64,000 nucleotides of DNA from Variovorax paradoxus (GTDB lineage Bacteria > Pseudomonadota > Gammaproteobacteria > Burkholderiales > Burkholderiaceae_C): NCBI RefSeq assembly GCF_030811855.1, contig NZ_JAUSRN010000001.1, positions 372,001 through 436,000 on the forward strand, in the 5' to 3' direction. Under the pieces are notes generated by a model that was not told the DNA's origin, did no database searches, and was given only the letters and a program-made list of their open reading frames with translations. The first letter of the stretch is position 1. Each line of letters opens with the position of its first letter. Positions 16,136-24,664 of the stretch are shown here, one piece after another. The position numbers and the translations under genes were made by a program.

Positions 16136-16218
16136 GGATCAAGGCGGTTGTTGATAAGCACTGGACTGCTTCGTTATAGACGATCAGCACGGCCTTTGTC
16201 CTTGAAAACACCAATGAA
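15834..16218. repeat. Direct repeat, copy B (SnoaL-like gene 5' part plus upstream DNA)
   Basis: Same orientation as copy A at 1-387, about 90% identical by eye, covering the SnoaL-like gene from mid-gene through its start and about 80 bp upstream. The two copies bound the 15.5-kb aromatic catabolic block. No insertion-sequence ends are visible at the limits. Confidence 0.8.
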
Positions 16219-16245
16219 CATTTCATCTCGATCCGAGGCTGGCTG
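16174..16245 (-). pseudogene. Remnant of a LysR-type regulator C-terminus
   Basis: The minus strand reads DEMFIGVFKDKGRADRL and stop at 16174-16176. MFIGVFKD corresponds to LFIGLFKD at the end of the intact LysR protein at 5007-5912. As at 370-402, the remnant sits immediately upstream of a SnoaL-like gene on the same strand, pointing to an ancestral LysR-SnoaL gene order. Confidence 0.45.
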
Positions 16246-16315
16246 CGGCCAGAGGGGATATCGCCGGCCGCGCGATCGGTAGTTGCACGTGAGCTCTCGA
16301 TGAGCGCCATTCGCC

Positions 16316-17302
16316 TCAATCCAGGGTAGCGCCAGACTGCTTCACCAGCTTTTGGTGCTTCGCCAACTCGGACTGGAGGAAGGCTGGCGCCTGGTCAGGC
16401 CCTGTGTTGAGCACCGTGAGGCCTTGACCGGCGATGACGTTTCTTGCTTCGGGCGACACCAGGGCCTCTCGCACCGCCGCGGCATAGCTGTCGACAGTGG
16501 GCTTCGGCAGTCCGGCCGGACCGATCAACGCGATCCACGCGTCGAAGCTGTACTTGGGCACGCCCGACTCCATCATCGTCGGCACGTCGGGCAAGGCCGC
16601 GGAGCGCGCCGGCGTCGACACCGCCAATGCACGCAGCGCCCCGACCTTGATCTGCGGGGCGACCTGCGAGATCGAAACGAATGCGAGTTGCACCTGCCCG
16701 CCGATCAGATCGGTGATGAGCGGCCCGGTGCCGCGATAGGGCACGTGCTTCATGTCGATGCCGGTCTCGCTCACCATCAGTTCCCCCGCCAGGTGGAGCA
16801 CGCTTCCGTTGCCGGCGGATCCATAGTTGAGCTTGCCGGGATTGGCCTTGGCATAGGCCAGCAGCTCCTTCACGCTCTTCACCGGAAGCGCGTTGTTCAC
16901 CACCAGCACGACGGGCACGGTGGCCAATACCGCGATGGGCGTGATGTCCTTCATGCTGTCGTAGGGAATCGTCTTGTAGATGCCTGGATTGATGACGTGG
17001 TTGGACGACACCATGCCGAGCGTGAGCCCATCCTTGGGGGCCTTCACGATCTGGGCGGTGCCCGGAATGCCCCCGGCGCCGACGACGTTCTCCACCACGA
17101 TCGGATGGCCGGTCGCGCGTCCGAACGCTGGCGCGACCGCGCGGGCGACCGCATCGACCGTTGAACCGGCGGCCAGTGGAACGACGACCCGTATTGGCCG
17201 GTCGGCATTCGAGGATTGCGCGGCGGCGATCAATGACGTTGCAAGCGACGCCGCAGCAAACGAAAGGGAAAAAATGGCTTTCCGAAGGGAATGTGCACGC
17301 AT
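16316..17302 (-). CDS. Bug-family (TctC-like) periplasmic substrate-binding protein
   Basis: A 328-residue Bug receptor with a signal peptide ending near LIAAAQSSNA. Landmarks are VVVPLAAGSTVDAVAR, VVENVVGAGGIPGTAQIV, VPYRGTGPLITDLIGGQVQLAF and DVPTMMESGV. It starts 28 bp after the stop of the aconitase-like fusion gene on the same strand, so the two are probably co-transcribed, and the ligand may be a di- or tricarboxylate that the dehydratase processes. TctA and TctB genes are absent. Confidence 0.9.
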   Translation of the reverse strand: MRAHSLRKAIFSLSFAAASLATSLIAAAQSSNADRPIRVVVPLAAGSTVDAVARAVAPAFGRATGHPIVVENVVGAGGIPGTAQIVKAPKDGLTLGMVSSNHVINPGIYKTIPYDSMKDITPIAVLATVPVVLVVNNALPVKSVKELLAYAKANPGKLNYGSAGNGSVLHLAGELMVSETGIDMKHVPYRGTGPLITDLIGGQVQLAFVSISQVAPQIKVGALRALAVSTPARSAALPDVPTMMESGVPKYSFDAWIALIGPAGLPKPTVDSYAAAVREALVSPEARNVIAGQGLTVLNTGPDQAPAFLQSELAKHQKLVKQSGATLD

Positions 17303-17330
17303 GGGTTTGTCTCTCTCGATTTGTTGGAAT

Positions 17331-19241
17331 TCATGGATGGCGCGCCTGAAGCGCGGCGAACGAAACGAGTTCGCCCGCGATCGCGCTGGCCGCCACCGTG
17401 GGTGGGCTGGCGAGCCAGACCTTTCCGGGTCCGCCCCGGCCCGGGAAGTTGCGGTTGATGGCGCTCACAGTGACCTGGTCAGCCCGCACCGAACCACCCG
17501 GCCCGCAGTTGCCGCAAGCGCCGCAAGAGGGTTGAAGAATGCGCGCGCCCACGCGTTCGAACGCATCCATGTACCCGGCTGCGACGCAGTGGTCGCGCAC
17601 CGCGGTCGTTCCGAACTGGAGATACAGATCCACCCCGGGCGCGACTTTGAGCCCGCGGTCCGCCGCCCACCTGAGCACCGCGTGGTAATGGTCGAAGTCT
17701 TCGCGTTTGCCGGCCGTGCACGAGCCACCGTAGGCGATGTCGATGCGCACAGGTCCATCAACGGCCGCGAGCGGCAGGCCGTTGCCGGGATCGCCCGGTG
17801 CCGCGACCATGGGGGGAATCTGCGTGCCGTCGATGAAAAGCGTGCTGGCGTAGACCGCGCCGTCGTCGCTGCGCATCCACGGCTCGATTTCGAAGTCGAT
17901 GCCGCGGCGCTCGCGCAGGAAGCGCACGGTCTCGGCATCCGGCGCGACCAGGCCGGTGAAGCCGCCGAGTTCCGCCGTCATGTTGGTGAGCGTGGCGCGC
18001 TCGTCGATGGTCATGCGCCGCACCACGTCTCCCGTGAACTCGAACACATTGCCCACCCCGCCGCCCTCGCGCACGAAGGGCAGCGCGAGCAGCTGCAGCA
18101 CGACGTCCTTGGCGGTCACGCCAGCGGCAAGCGTGCCATCGAGCACGATCTTCAGGGCCTGCGGCACCGTCAGCCGCACCGCTCCCGTCACGAAGGCATT
18201 CGCCATGTCCGTGGTTCCGATGCCGAAGGCCACGCAACCCAGCGCGCCGCTGTGGGGCGTGTGTGAATCCGTGCCCACCACCAGTTGGCCCGGCAGCGCG
18301 TAGTGTTCCGCCACCATGGCGTGCGAAATGCCGGCCACGTTGGTGCCGTCGTCCATCGCGGCCTGTTCTTCCGTCAGCGTGCGATGCGAGCGCAAGCCGT
18401 AGGCGGCCGCGAATTCGCGCTGCGCCTCGACCATGCGGTGAACATTCGGCACCAAACCGCCGCGTACGTGCGCGGGGCTCTCCGCGACGTAAGAGGTGTG
18501 ATCTTCGAAGACGACGATGGAATCGGCGTCGTGCAACACGAGGGGTCGGCCGAATGTGGCATGGAGCATGTGCGCGGCCATGCCTGTGTAGTACTCGTGG
18601 ATGAAGCGAAGGTCGGCGCGCACGAAGGCGCCGTCGCCCGGTGCTGGGTGCGCCTGCGTCAGCTCGGTGGCGAGCGCGTGGCGCGCCACGATCTTCTCGA
18701 ACAGCGTGCGTGGGCGTGCGTCCTGCGCGTCGGGCGGCACCGTGATGTCGCGCATGAACTGCTGGCCGAACCGCAGCAGCCCGCCGCTCTTGAGGATCGC
18801 CGCGGCCAGCGCGTCGCGGCCGGCCACCAGGTCTTCGACCGGAATGGCCTCACCCGCGCGGATGCGCGCCACCAGGCCGAAGTCGGTCGAGGTGAACAAG
18901 CCAATGTTGTCGGCGTTCTGCCGGTACAGGCGCTCGAAGCTTTCGGCGATGACGAGCCGCACGCCGGCCGCCTTCTCGGCGGTCGGGCTGTGCTCGCGCG
19001 ACGAGCCCTTTCCATAGCGCCTGCCCGCGACCACGACCTCGATGCCCGACGCGCGAATGGCATCGGTGCCGATGGGAAATGCCTCGCCGGCCTTGAAGCC
19101 CGTGTACGGGTAACGGCCCAGTTTGTCGTCGTAGTGCGTGAGGATCGGCAGCGGCGTGATCTCGTCGGTCGAAACATCGTCACGCAACGGCAACGCATCG
19201 GCGAGTTCGAGAGGTTCTCCCTGCAAGCTCTGTTCGACCAT
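17331..19241 (-). CDS. Aconitase/isopropylmalate dehydratase superfamily fusion, swivel domain first
   Basis: A 636-residue 4Fe-4S hydro-lyase. Residues ~15-150 form the swivel (LeuD-like) domain with DDVSTDEITP and YGKGSSREHSPTAEKAAGV; the rest is the LeuC-like Fe-S part with GTDSHTPHSGALG, the cluster ligands in GGSCTAGKREDF and PSCGACGNCGPGG, and the end SAINRNFPGRGGPGKVWLASPP. The order is thus small domain then large domain, as in AcnB but without its N-terminal helical repeat domain, and opposite to AcnA. The start is taken as ATG 19241; an ATG at 19325 is possible but adds atypical sequence. It should interconvert hydroxy-di/tricarboxylates by dehydration. The adjacent Bug receptor and LysR gene suggest a dedicated catabolic role rather than the TCA cycle. 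Confidence 0.82.
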   Translation of the reverse strand: MVEQSLQGEPLELADALPLRDDVSTDEITPLPILTHYDDKLGRYPYTGFKAGEAFPIGTDAIRASGIEVVVAGRRYGKGSSREHSPTAEKAAGVRLVIAESFERLYRQNADNIGLFTSTDFGLVARIRAGEAIPVEDLVAGRDALAAAILKSGGLLRFGQQFMRDITVPPDAQDARPRTLFEKIVARHALATELTQAHPAPGDGAFVRADLRFIHEYYTGMAAHMLHATFGRPLVLHDADSIVVFEDHTSYVAESPAHVRGGLVPNVHRMVEAQREFAAAYGLRSHRTLTEEQAAMDDGTNVAGISHAMVAEHYALPGQLVVGTDSHTPHSGALGCVAFGIGTTDMANAFVTGAVRLTVPQALKIVLDGTLAAGVTAKDVVLQLLALPFVREGGGVGNVFEFTGDVVRRMTIDERATLTNMTAELGGFTGLVAPDAETVRFLRERRGIDFEIEPWMRSDDGAVYASTLFIDGTQIPPMVAAPGDPGNGLPLAAVDGPVRIDIAYGGSCTAGKREDFDHYHAVLRWAADRGLKVAPGVDLYLQFGTTAVRDHCVAAGYMDAFERVGARILQPSCGACGNCGPGGSVRADQVTVSAINRNFPGRGGPGKVWLASPPTVAASAIAGELVSFAALQARHP

Positions 19242-19405
19242 ACGTGGGGAACAGCTCAGGAAGAGAATGCGCGGCTTGAACCGGATGCATTCGGCGCTTT
19301 CGGCGGCTGGCGTGGAGGCTGGCATGCCCCGATGTTCGCGGGCCGCGGCGGCGCCATAAAGCGCTCGTACGGCACAGGGGCTCTCACCGGCCGCGAGATC
19401 GGTGA

Positions 19406-20302
19406 TTACCCTTGGAGACTCTCGATGAGCGCCGCAACTGCGCGGGGCTGCGGCGTCTTGCGCAGGGCGTAGATGTTCAGGACGCGGTCGGCCCATTCTT
19501 CCGCCAGCGGACGTCTGGCAAAGCGGTCGGTCCCCGCATAAGCCGTCACCGCGCTCCGAGGCACCACGGCGATGCCGAGGCCGGCCTCCACCATGCGGCA
19601 GACGGCGTCGAAGCTGCTGACGGTCACCTTCGGGTTGAAACGCTTGCCCAATGCCGTGGCGCGTTCGTTCAGCGACCGGTCCATCGCACCGCCCTGATGA
19701 ATGCCGACCAAAGGATATTCGAGCGCACGCGCGAACGTGATGGCCTGCAGGTCCGCCAGTTCGTGGCCCGCAGGCAGAACCACAAGCAAGGGGTCGGAGG
19801 CAAAGCGCCATGAATCCATGCCCGCCGGGACCGCAACATCGGCGCCCACACCAACGTCGGCGCGATCGTCCAGACAGGCGCGCAGCACGTCGCGGGTATC
19901 CTCCTCACGCAAGGCGACCTCCACGCCAGGGTATGCCTCCATGAAGCGGTGCAAGCGCTCAGGCAAAAACCCGATGACCGAGGACATGTTGGCATGAAGG
20001 CGCACGGTGCCCCGCACTTCGCCGCCTTCGCTCTGCACTTCGCGCAACAGGGCTTGCAGTTCATCGTCGAGACGTTCGCCGCGTGCCAGCACCAGCCGGC
20101 CTGCGTCGGTCAGCGCAATGCCACGCGGCGAGCGCACGAGCAACGGCGTCTCGAATGCATGCTCCAGATCCGCAATCCTGCGGCTCAATGCCGAAGGCGC
20201 GATGTTCTCCGCGGCAGCGGCACGGACGATGGAGCCGGCGCGAGCCGCCGCCACGAACAACCTGACGCTGTAGGAATCGATTCGACGGGTCACGGTCTTC
20301 AT
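19406..20302 (-). CDS. LysR-family transcriptional regulator
   Basis: A 298-residue LysR regulator. The start is ATG 20302 because the helix-turn-helix begins at once (YSVRLFVAAARAGSIVRAAA, APSALSRRIADLEHAFETPLL), whereas upstream codons look non-coding. The effector domain contains GFLPERLHRFMEAYPGVEV and LGIAVVPRSAV. It lies 164 bp upstream of the dehydratase-Bug genes on the same strand and 163 bp from the divergent tannase-like gene, so it may control either. Effector unknown. Confidence 0.88.
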   Translation of the reverse strand: MKTVTRRIDSYSVRLFVAAARAGSIVRAAAAENIAPSALSRRIADLEHAFETPLLVRSPRGIALTDAGRLVLARGERLDDELQALLREVQSEGGEVRGTVRLHANMSSVIGFLPERLHRFMEAYPGVEVALREEDTRDVLRACLDDRADVGVGADVAVPAGMDSWRFASDPLLVVLPAGHELADLQAITFARALEYPLVGIHQGGAMDRSLNERATALGKRFNPKVTVSSFDAVCRMVEAGLGIAVVPRSAVTAYAGTDRFARRPLAEEWADRVLNIYALRKTPQPRAVAALIESLQG

Positions 20303-20465
20303 CGGTGGGTGGACTGCAAGTGTGGCATAGAGCCTTGATGCGCCGCCTCCCACACTGCGGCCCCACGCGCCTCCTCGCAAGGCGCGGCAGAATGCGACCA
20401 CCAACACGCTTCCACTCGGTGTATTGACCCCGGATACGACCGATGTAGAAGAAAGAACTGGAGAC

Positions 20466-22178
20466 ATGATGAAGCGAATCTCTTTTCGGGCGCTCGCGCT
20501 CTCGGCCTTCGCCTTGTTGACCCTGGCCCTGTCGGCGTGCACCACGGTGCCGAATGCCGGTCAGCTCGCCGCCTCCTGCGCCAGCCTCGCGGGCCATGCC
20601 ATCGCGCCAGGCGCGATCGGGTTGCCCAGCGGCAAGGCCTCGGTCACCTCGGCCGTTCTCATGCCGGCCTCCGCTGCAACCGTGAACAGCGGGGCGTTCG
20701 TGCCGGCCCTTCCGCAGTTCTGCAAGGTCAGCGGCACCATCGCATCGCGCGACCCCGCGGCCCAGGCCATCAACTTCCAGTTGAACCTGCCGACCACCTG
20801 GAACGGCAAGGCGCTGCAGTACGGTGGCGGCGGCTTCAACGGGGTGCTGATCACCGGATTGGCGCCCTTGCGCGACGCAGCGCCGGACGACCCGCTGCCA
20901 GTCGCGCGGGGCTATGCGACCTTCGGCCAGGACTCCGGCCACCAGGCCTCCGCGTTCGCGCCCGGCGAGCCCGGCGCCTTCGCGATGAACGACGAGATGC
21001 TCGAGAACTTCGCCTTCGCCTCCTACAAGAAGGTGAAGGATACGTCGGTGGACATCATGCGCGCGTACTACGCGCGCCCCCCGCAGCGCATGTACTACTT
21101 CGGCGGCTCTGAGGGCGGCCGCGAAGGGCTGACGATGGCGCAGCGGTTTCCGGCGGACTACGACGGCATCGTCAGCGTCGTTCCCGTGATCAACTGGACT
21201 GGCCTCTTTCATGCCTTCGTGCGCAACCAGGTACCGCAACACGCGGACTGGTTGCAGCCCGAGAAAACAGCGCTCATCGCCAAGTCCACTTCCGCCGCGT
21301 GCGACGCGCTCGACGGGCTGGCTGATGGTGTCGTGAACAACTACATGGCATGCCAGGCCCGCGTGGATCTGCAGCCCCTGCGCTGCCCAGGCGGCAGTGA
21401 CGCAGGCGTGCACTGCCTCTCCGATGCCGAGCTGCGACTGATGCGCGCCATCCACTCGCCGTATGAGTTTTCTTTCCCCATCGCCAACGGCCTGACGGCG
21501 TATCCGCCATGGCTCTATGGGCACGAGGACAGCCTCGACGGTCCCTCCGCGCCCAGCATGGTGCGTTGGGTTTCCGGCACGGCGGCACCCGCGGCGCCGC
21601 CGGACGCCGCGCGCAATTCCACGCAATGGATCTATGGAAGCAACTGGATCCGCTATGCGATTGCGCGCGACAAGAACCACGATGTGCGCGGCTATCGCCC
21701 GGAGGATTTCCGTGACCGGGTGCAGAAGACCTCGGCGCTGATGGATTCCACGAACCCGGACCTGTCGGCCTTCTTCGCGCGCGGCGGCAAGCTGATCCTG
21801 CGCGAGAACGCCGCGGACCGCGCACAGAGTGCGCTCATGGGCATTCAATACCACGATGCACTCGTGGCGCGCCTGGGCGGCGCGGCGGCCGAAAGGTCGG
21901 TACGGCTTTACGTCTCACCGGGCTCGACGCATTCGGGCAACTCGCGCGCGGTTGCGGGCGGCCCGGCGGTGCCGACGATGGTGGACCTGCTCGACCCGCT
22001 GGACCGGTGGGTGAGCGCCGGCGACGCGCCCGCGAACGCCCTGGTGCAGGTCGTCAAGGCGCCCTTGCCGCCATTTGCCATGCAGGCCTCGCGCCCCATG
22101 TGCCGCTATCCGGGGTACCCGCACTACATTGGCGGCGACCGCGCGCAGGCGTCGAGCTATGAGTGCCGGCCTTCCTGA
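20466..22178 (+). CDS. Tannase/feruloyl esterase family lipoprotein
   Basis: A 570-residue member of the tannase/feruloyl esterase family. The N-terminal lipoprotein signal ends in LALSAC, so the mature protein should be anchored by Cys to the outer membrane or periplasmic face. The nucleophile is Ser215 in FGGSEGGREG, and the family segments PTTWNGKALQYGGGGFNG and YFGGSEGGREGLTMAQRFP are clear. It would release phenolic or aliphatic acids from plant esters. Two tandem ATGs (20466, 20469) are possible starts, with GGAGA just upstream. It is transcribed alone and ends in a hairpin terminator that overlaps its stop codon. Confidence 0.85.
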   Translation: MMKRISFRALALSAFALLTLALSACTTVPNAGQLAASCASLAGHAIAPGAIGLPSGKASVTSAVLMPASAATVNSGAFVPALPQFCKVSGTIASRDPAAQAINFQLNLPTTWNGKALQYGGGGFNGVLITGLAPLRDAAPDDPLPVARGYATFGQDSGHQASAFAPGEPGAFAMNDEMLENFAFASYKKVKDTSVDIMRAYYARPPQRMYYFGGSEGGREGLTMAQRFPADYDGIVSVVPVINWTGLFHAFVRNQVPQHADWLQPEKTALIAKSTSAACDALDGLADGVVNNYMACQARVDLQPLRCPGGSDAGVHCLSDAELRLMRAIHSPYEFSFPIANGLTAYPPWLYGHEDSLDGPSAPSMVRWVSGTAAPAAPPDAARNSTQWIYGSNWIRYAIARDKNHDVRGYRPEDFRDRVQKTSALMDSTNPDLSAFFARGGKLILRENAADRAQSALMGIQYHDALVARLGGAAAERSVRLYVSPGSTHSGNSRAVAGGPAVPTMVDLLDPLDRWVSAGDAPANALVQVVKAPLPPFAMQASRPMCRYPGYPHYIGGDRAQASSYECRPS

Positions 22179-22187
22179 GCCGGCACT
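22162..22187. terminator. Bidirectional hairpin terminator between convergent genes
   Basis: A perfect 9-bp stem, AGTGCCGGC (22162-22170) and GCCGGCACT (22179-22187), with an 8-base loop that contains the tannase stop codon (22176-22178). It lies 6 bp from the stop of the convergent amino-acid binding protein gene. There is no long T run on either side, so strength is uncertain. Confidence 0.65.
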
Positions 22188-22192
22188 GCTGG

Positions 22193-23035
22193 TCAGGGGA
22201 GAAGTTCGAACTTGAGATCGGCCAGTGGTGTGACCTTTTCCTGGCGCGCCATCTTGTACTCGGTGTTGGGCCCGAGCCACTTGGCCCAGATCTTGTCGAG
22301 CTCGCCGGATTTTTCCAGCGCGTAGAGCGCGGCGTTGACCTTCGACAGCAGCACCGGCTCGTCCTTCTTCATGCCCACGCCAATGGGCTGAAGCACCATC
22401 GGCTCCGCGATCATCTTGAGCGCCACACCTTCGGTCTTCGACTGGTTGACCAGCTTGGTGATGGTCATCGTGTTCGCGACCATGCCGACCGACTTGTTCT
22501 GCTGCACCGCCATGAACGCCGATCCCGTGTCCTGGAAGGTCACCGGCTCCGAGCCGTTCATCTTGATCGACAGCTCCGAGGTCGAGCCCTTGGTCGAGCT
22601 CAGGCGCTTGCCCTTGAAGTCGGCCTTGCTGGTGCCCGGGTCGGAAGCCTTCACCGCCAGCATTTCCTTGGCCACGTAGTACGGGTCGCTGAACTGGATC
22701 TGGTCGCCGCGGCTCTTGGTGTAGGCCAGGTTGGCAATGGTCACGTCGACGCGGCCGAGCTTGACCTCGGGCACCCGCGCCTCCACCGACAGCGGCGTGA
22801 CCTTGGCCGTCAAGCCGAGCTCCTTGGCGAGCGCGTGGCACAGGTCGACGTCGTGGCCCACCATCTCGCGCGTCTTGGGATCAGGAGCGGCGAAGGGCGG
22901 CACGTCGGCGAAGGTGCCGCAGCGCAGTTCCTTGCGTTGGCTGATGTCGCTCCACTGGTCGGCGTGGGCCAGGAAAGGCGCGGCGCAAAAGCAGGCGCCA
23001 ATGGCGGCAAGACGGAAAGCGGTTCTGTTCGACAT
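22193..23035 (-). CDS. Polar amino acid ABC transporter substrate-binding protein
   Basis: A 280-residue periplasmic binding protein of the polar amino acid (HisJ/GltI, SBP_bac_3) family. A signal peptide ends near FLAHADQW; ELRCGTFADVPPFAAPD, GHDVDLCHALAKELGL, RVDVTIANLAYTKSRGDQI and SDPYYV are typical. The start is ATG 23035, with AGGAG 6-10 bases upstream. It is the last gene of the unit SDR-permease-permease-ATPase-binding protein. The ligand class is amino acid or a related amide; exact specificity is not visible. Confidence 0.9.
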   Translation of the reverse strand: MSNRTAFRLAAIGACFCAAPFLAHADQWSDISQRKELRCGTFADVPPFAAPDPKTREMVGHDVDLCHALAKELGLTAKVTPLSVEARVPEVKLGRVDVTIANLAYTKSRGDQIQFSDPYYVAKEMLAVKASDPGTSKADFKGKRLSSTKGSTSELSIKMNGSEPVTFQDTGSAFMAVQQNKSVGMVANTMTITKLVNQSKTEGVALKMIAEPMVLQPIGVGMKKDEPVLLSKVNAALYALEKSGELDKIWAKWLGPNTEYKMARQEKVTPLADLKFELLP

Positions 23036-23083
23036 GCTGGACTCCTGAGGAAATTCGAGGGGGATGAAGAAAGCGACGATCAA

Positions 23084-23854
23084 TCAGTGCGCGCGCAAGT
23101 CCGACAGGAAGCGCTGCGCGCGCGGATGCTGCGGGCTGGTGAAAAAGGTCTCGGGGTCGGCCTTTTCGAGAATGCGGCCCGCGTCCATGAACCAGACGCG
23201 GTCGGCCACCTCGCGGGCGAAGTTCATCTCGTGCGTGACGCACATCATGGTCATGCCGTCGTTGGCAAGGCCGCGCATGACCGACAGCACCTCGCCCACC
23301 ATTTCGGGGTCGAGCGCGCTGGTGGGTTCGTCGAACAGCATGGCGGGCGGCTCCATGGCCAGTGCACGGGCAATCGCCACGCGCTGCTGCTGCCCGCCCG
23401 AGAGCTGGGCCGGGTAGGCGCCGGCCTTGTTCGACAGGCCCACGCGCTCGAGCAGCTGCGCCGCCCGCTCCTTCGCCTCGGCCCGCTTCACGCCCAGCAC
23501 GCGCATGGGCGACAGCATGATGTTCTCCAGCACCGAGAGATGCGGAAACAGGTTGAAGCTCTGGAACACGAAGCCGATGCGGCTGCGCAGCTTGTTGAGC
23601 GCCGCGCTGCTCATCGGCGCATGGATGTCGTGGCCGTCGAACAGAAGCTGCCCCGACTTCACTTCCTCCAGACGGTTGACGGTGCGGATCAGCGTGGACT
23701 TGCCGGAGCCCGAAGGCCCGCAGACCACCACGACCTCGCCCTTCTTCACCTCGGCGTTGACGTCGGCGAGCGCCTGGTAGTCGCCATACCACTTGTTGAT
23801 GTTGGAGAACAGGATCATGGTGTCATCCCCTGCGGGATGTGGAACGGGGTTCAT
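23084..23854 (-). CDS. Amino acid ABC transporter ATP-binding protein (GlnQ/GltL-like)
   Basis: A 256-residue ABC ATPase. The Walker A is GPSGSGKST, the Q-loop [12 protein letters not shown], the signature LSGGQQQR, the Walker [13 protein letters not shown] and the H-loop CVTHEMNF. These match the GlnQ/HisP subfamily that energises polar amino acid importers. The start ATG 23854 is preceded by AAGGAGAC; an internal ATG at 23818 is less likely. It works with the two permeases and the binding protein encoded beside it. Confidence 0.93.
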   Translation of the reverse strand: MNPVPHPAGDDTMILFSNINKWYGDYQALADVNAEVKKGEVVVVCGPSGSGKSTLIRTVNRLEEVKSGQLLFDGHDIHAPMSSAALNKLRSRIGFVFQSFNLFPHLSVLENIMLSPMRVLGVKRAEAKERAAQLLERVGLSNKAGAYPAQLSGGQQQRVAIARALAMEPPAMLFDEPTSALDPEMVGEVLSVMRGLANDGMTMMCVTHEMNFAREVADRVWFMDAGRILEKADPETFFTSPQHPRAQRFLSDLRAH

Positions 23855-23899
23855 GGATCTGTCTCCTTGTGTTCCTGTCGATGGCCGTCGAACGCAGCC

Positions 23900-24658
23900 T
23901 CACGGATTCGCCGCTACCGGAGGCGGCAGCGAGACACCGTCTTGGGATGCGTTCACGGAGGCGGCGCCGAGCCGCTTGTGTGCGATGCGCCGCTCCAGCC
24001 ATTGCGTGAGCTGCGTCAGGCTGAAGCAGACGACGTAGTACGTCATCGCCAGAATGAAGAACACCTGGAACGGCTTGGTCAGCAGCTGGTTGTTGATCTG
24101 GTTCGCCGCGAAGGTCAACTCCTGCACGTTGATCACGTAGCCCAGCGTGGTCTCCTTGATGGTGGAGATGAACTGGCTCAGCATGCTCGGCAGCATGTTG
24201 TAGAGCGCCTGCGGCAGGATCACGAACCACATGGTGCCCAGGTGGCTGTGGCCGAGCGCGCGCGCCGCCTCGGTCTGTCCTTTGGGCAGCGCCTGGATCC
24301 CGGCGCGCACCACCTCCGACAGGTAGGCGCCCTCGTAGATCACCAGCGTGCACAGCATGGTGGTGAAGCCGGACACGTCGCGCCCGATCAGGATCGGCAC
24401 CAGGAAGTAGACCCAGAGGATCACCATCAGGAGCGGCACGCCGCGCACCACGTAGACCAGCACCGTGGCCGGCCAGCGCAGCAGCCGCCAGGGCGACAGC
24501 CGCGCGAGCGCCAGCAGCACCGACAGTGGAAACGCCAGCACGATGCCCAGCACCGACAGGATCAGCGTGGCAACGATGCCGCCGAGCGGCCCGCTCGGAT
24601 ACTGGCCGACGAGCAGCAGCAGCCAGTTGTCGCGCAGGATTTCAAAGACACTGAACAT
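23900..24658 (-). CDS. Amino acid ABC transporter permease (GltK-like)
   Basis: A 252-residue inner-membrane permease of the HisM/GltK group. Several hydrophobic segments (GGIVATLILSVLGIVLAFPL, VPLLMVILWVYFLVPILI) surround the ATPase-contact loop EAARALGHSHLGTMWFVILP. The C-terminus ends in a hydrophilic tail. It starts 6 bp after the stop of the partner permease at 24665, so the two are translated together and likely form the heterodimeric pore. Confidence 0.92.
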   Translation of the reverse strand: MFSVFEILRDNWLLLLVGQYPSGPLGGIVATLILSVLGIVLAFPLSVLLALARLSPWRLLRWPATVLVYVVRGVPLLMVILWVYFLVPILIGRDVSGFTTMLCTLVIYEGAYLSEVVRAGIQALPKGQTEAARALGHSHLGTMWFVILPQALYNMLPSMLSQFISTIKETTLGYVINVQELTFAANQINNQLLTKPFQVFFILAMTYYVVCFSLTQLTQWLERRIAHKRLGAASVNASQDGVSLPPPVAANP

Positions 24659-24664
24659 GGCTTG

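Noticed and set aside
1-16218. Composite transposon formed by the direct repeats
   Set aside because: No transposase, terminal inverted repeats or target duplications are visible; the repeats hold a SnoaL-like gene, not an insertion sequence.
17331-19811. An 826-residue version of the aconitase-like protein
   Set aside because: The extra N-terminal 190 codons overlap the LysR gene and are low-complexity Arg-rich sequence; the family N-terminus begins shortly after ATG 19241.
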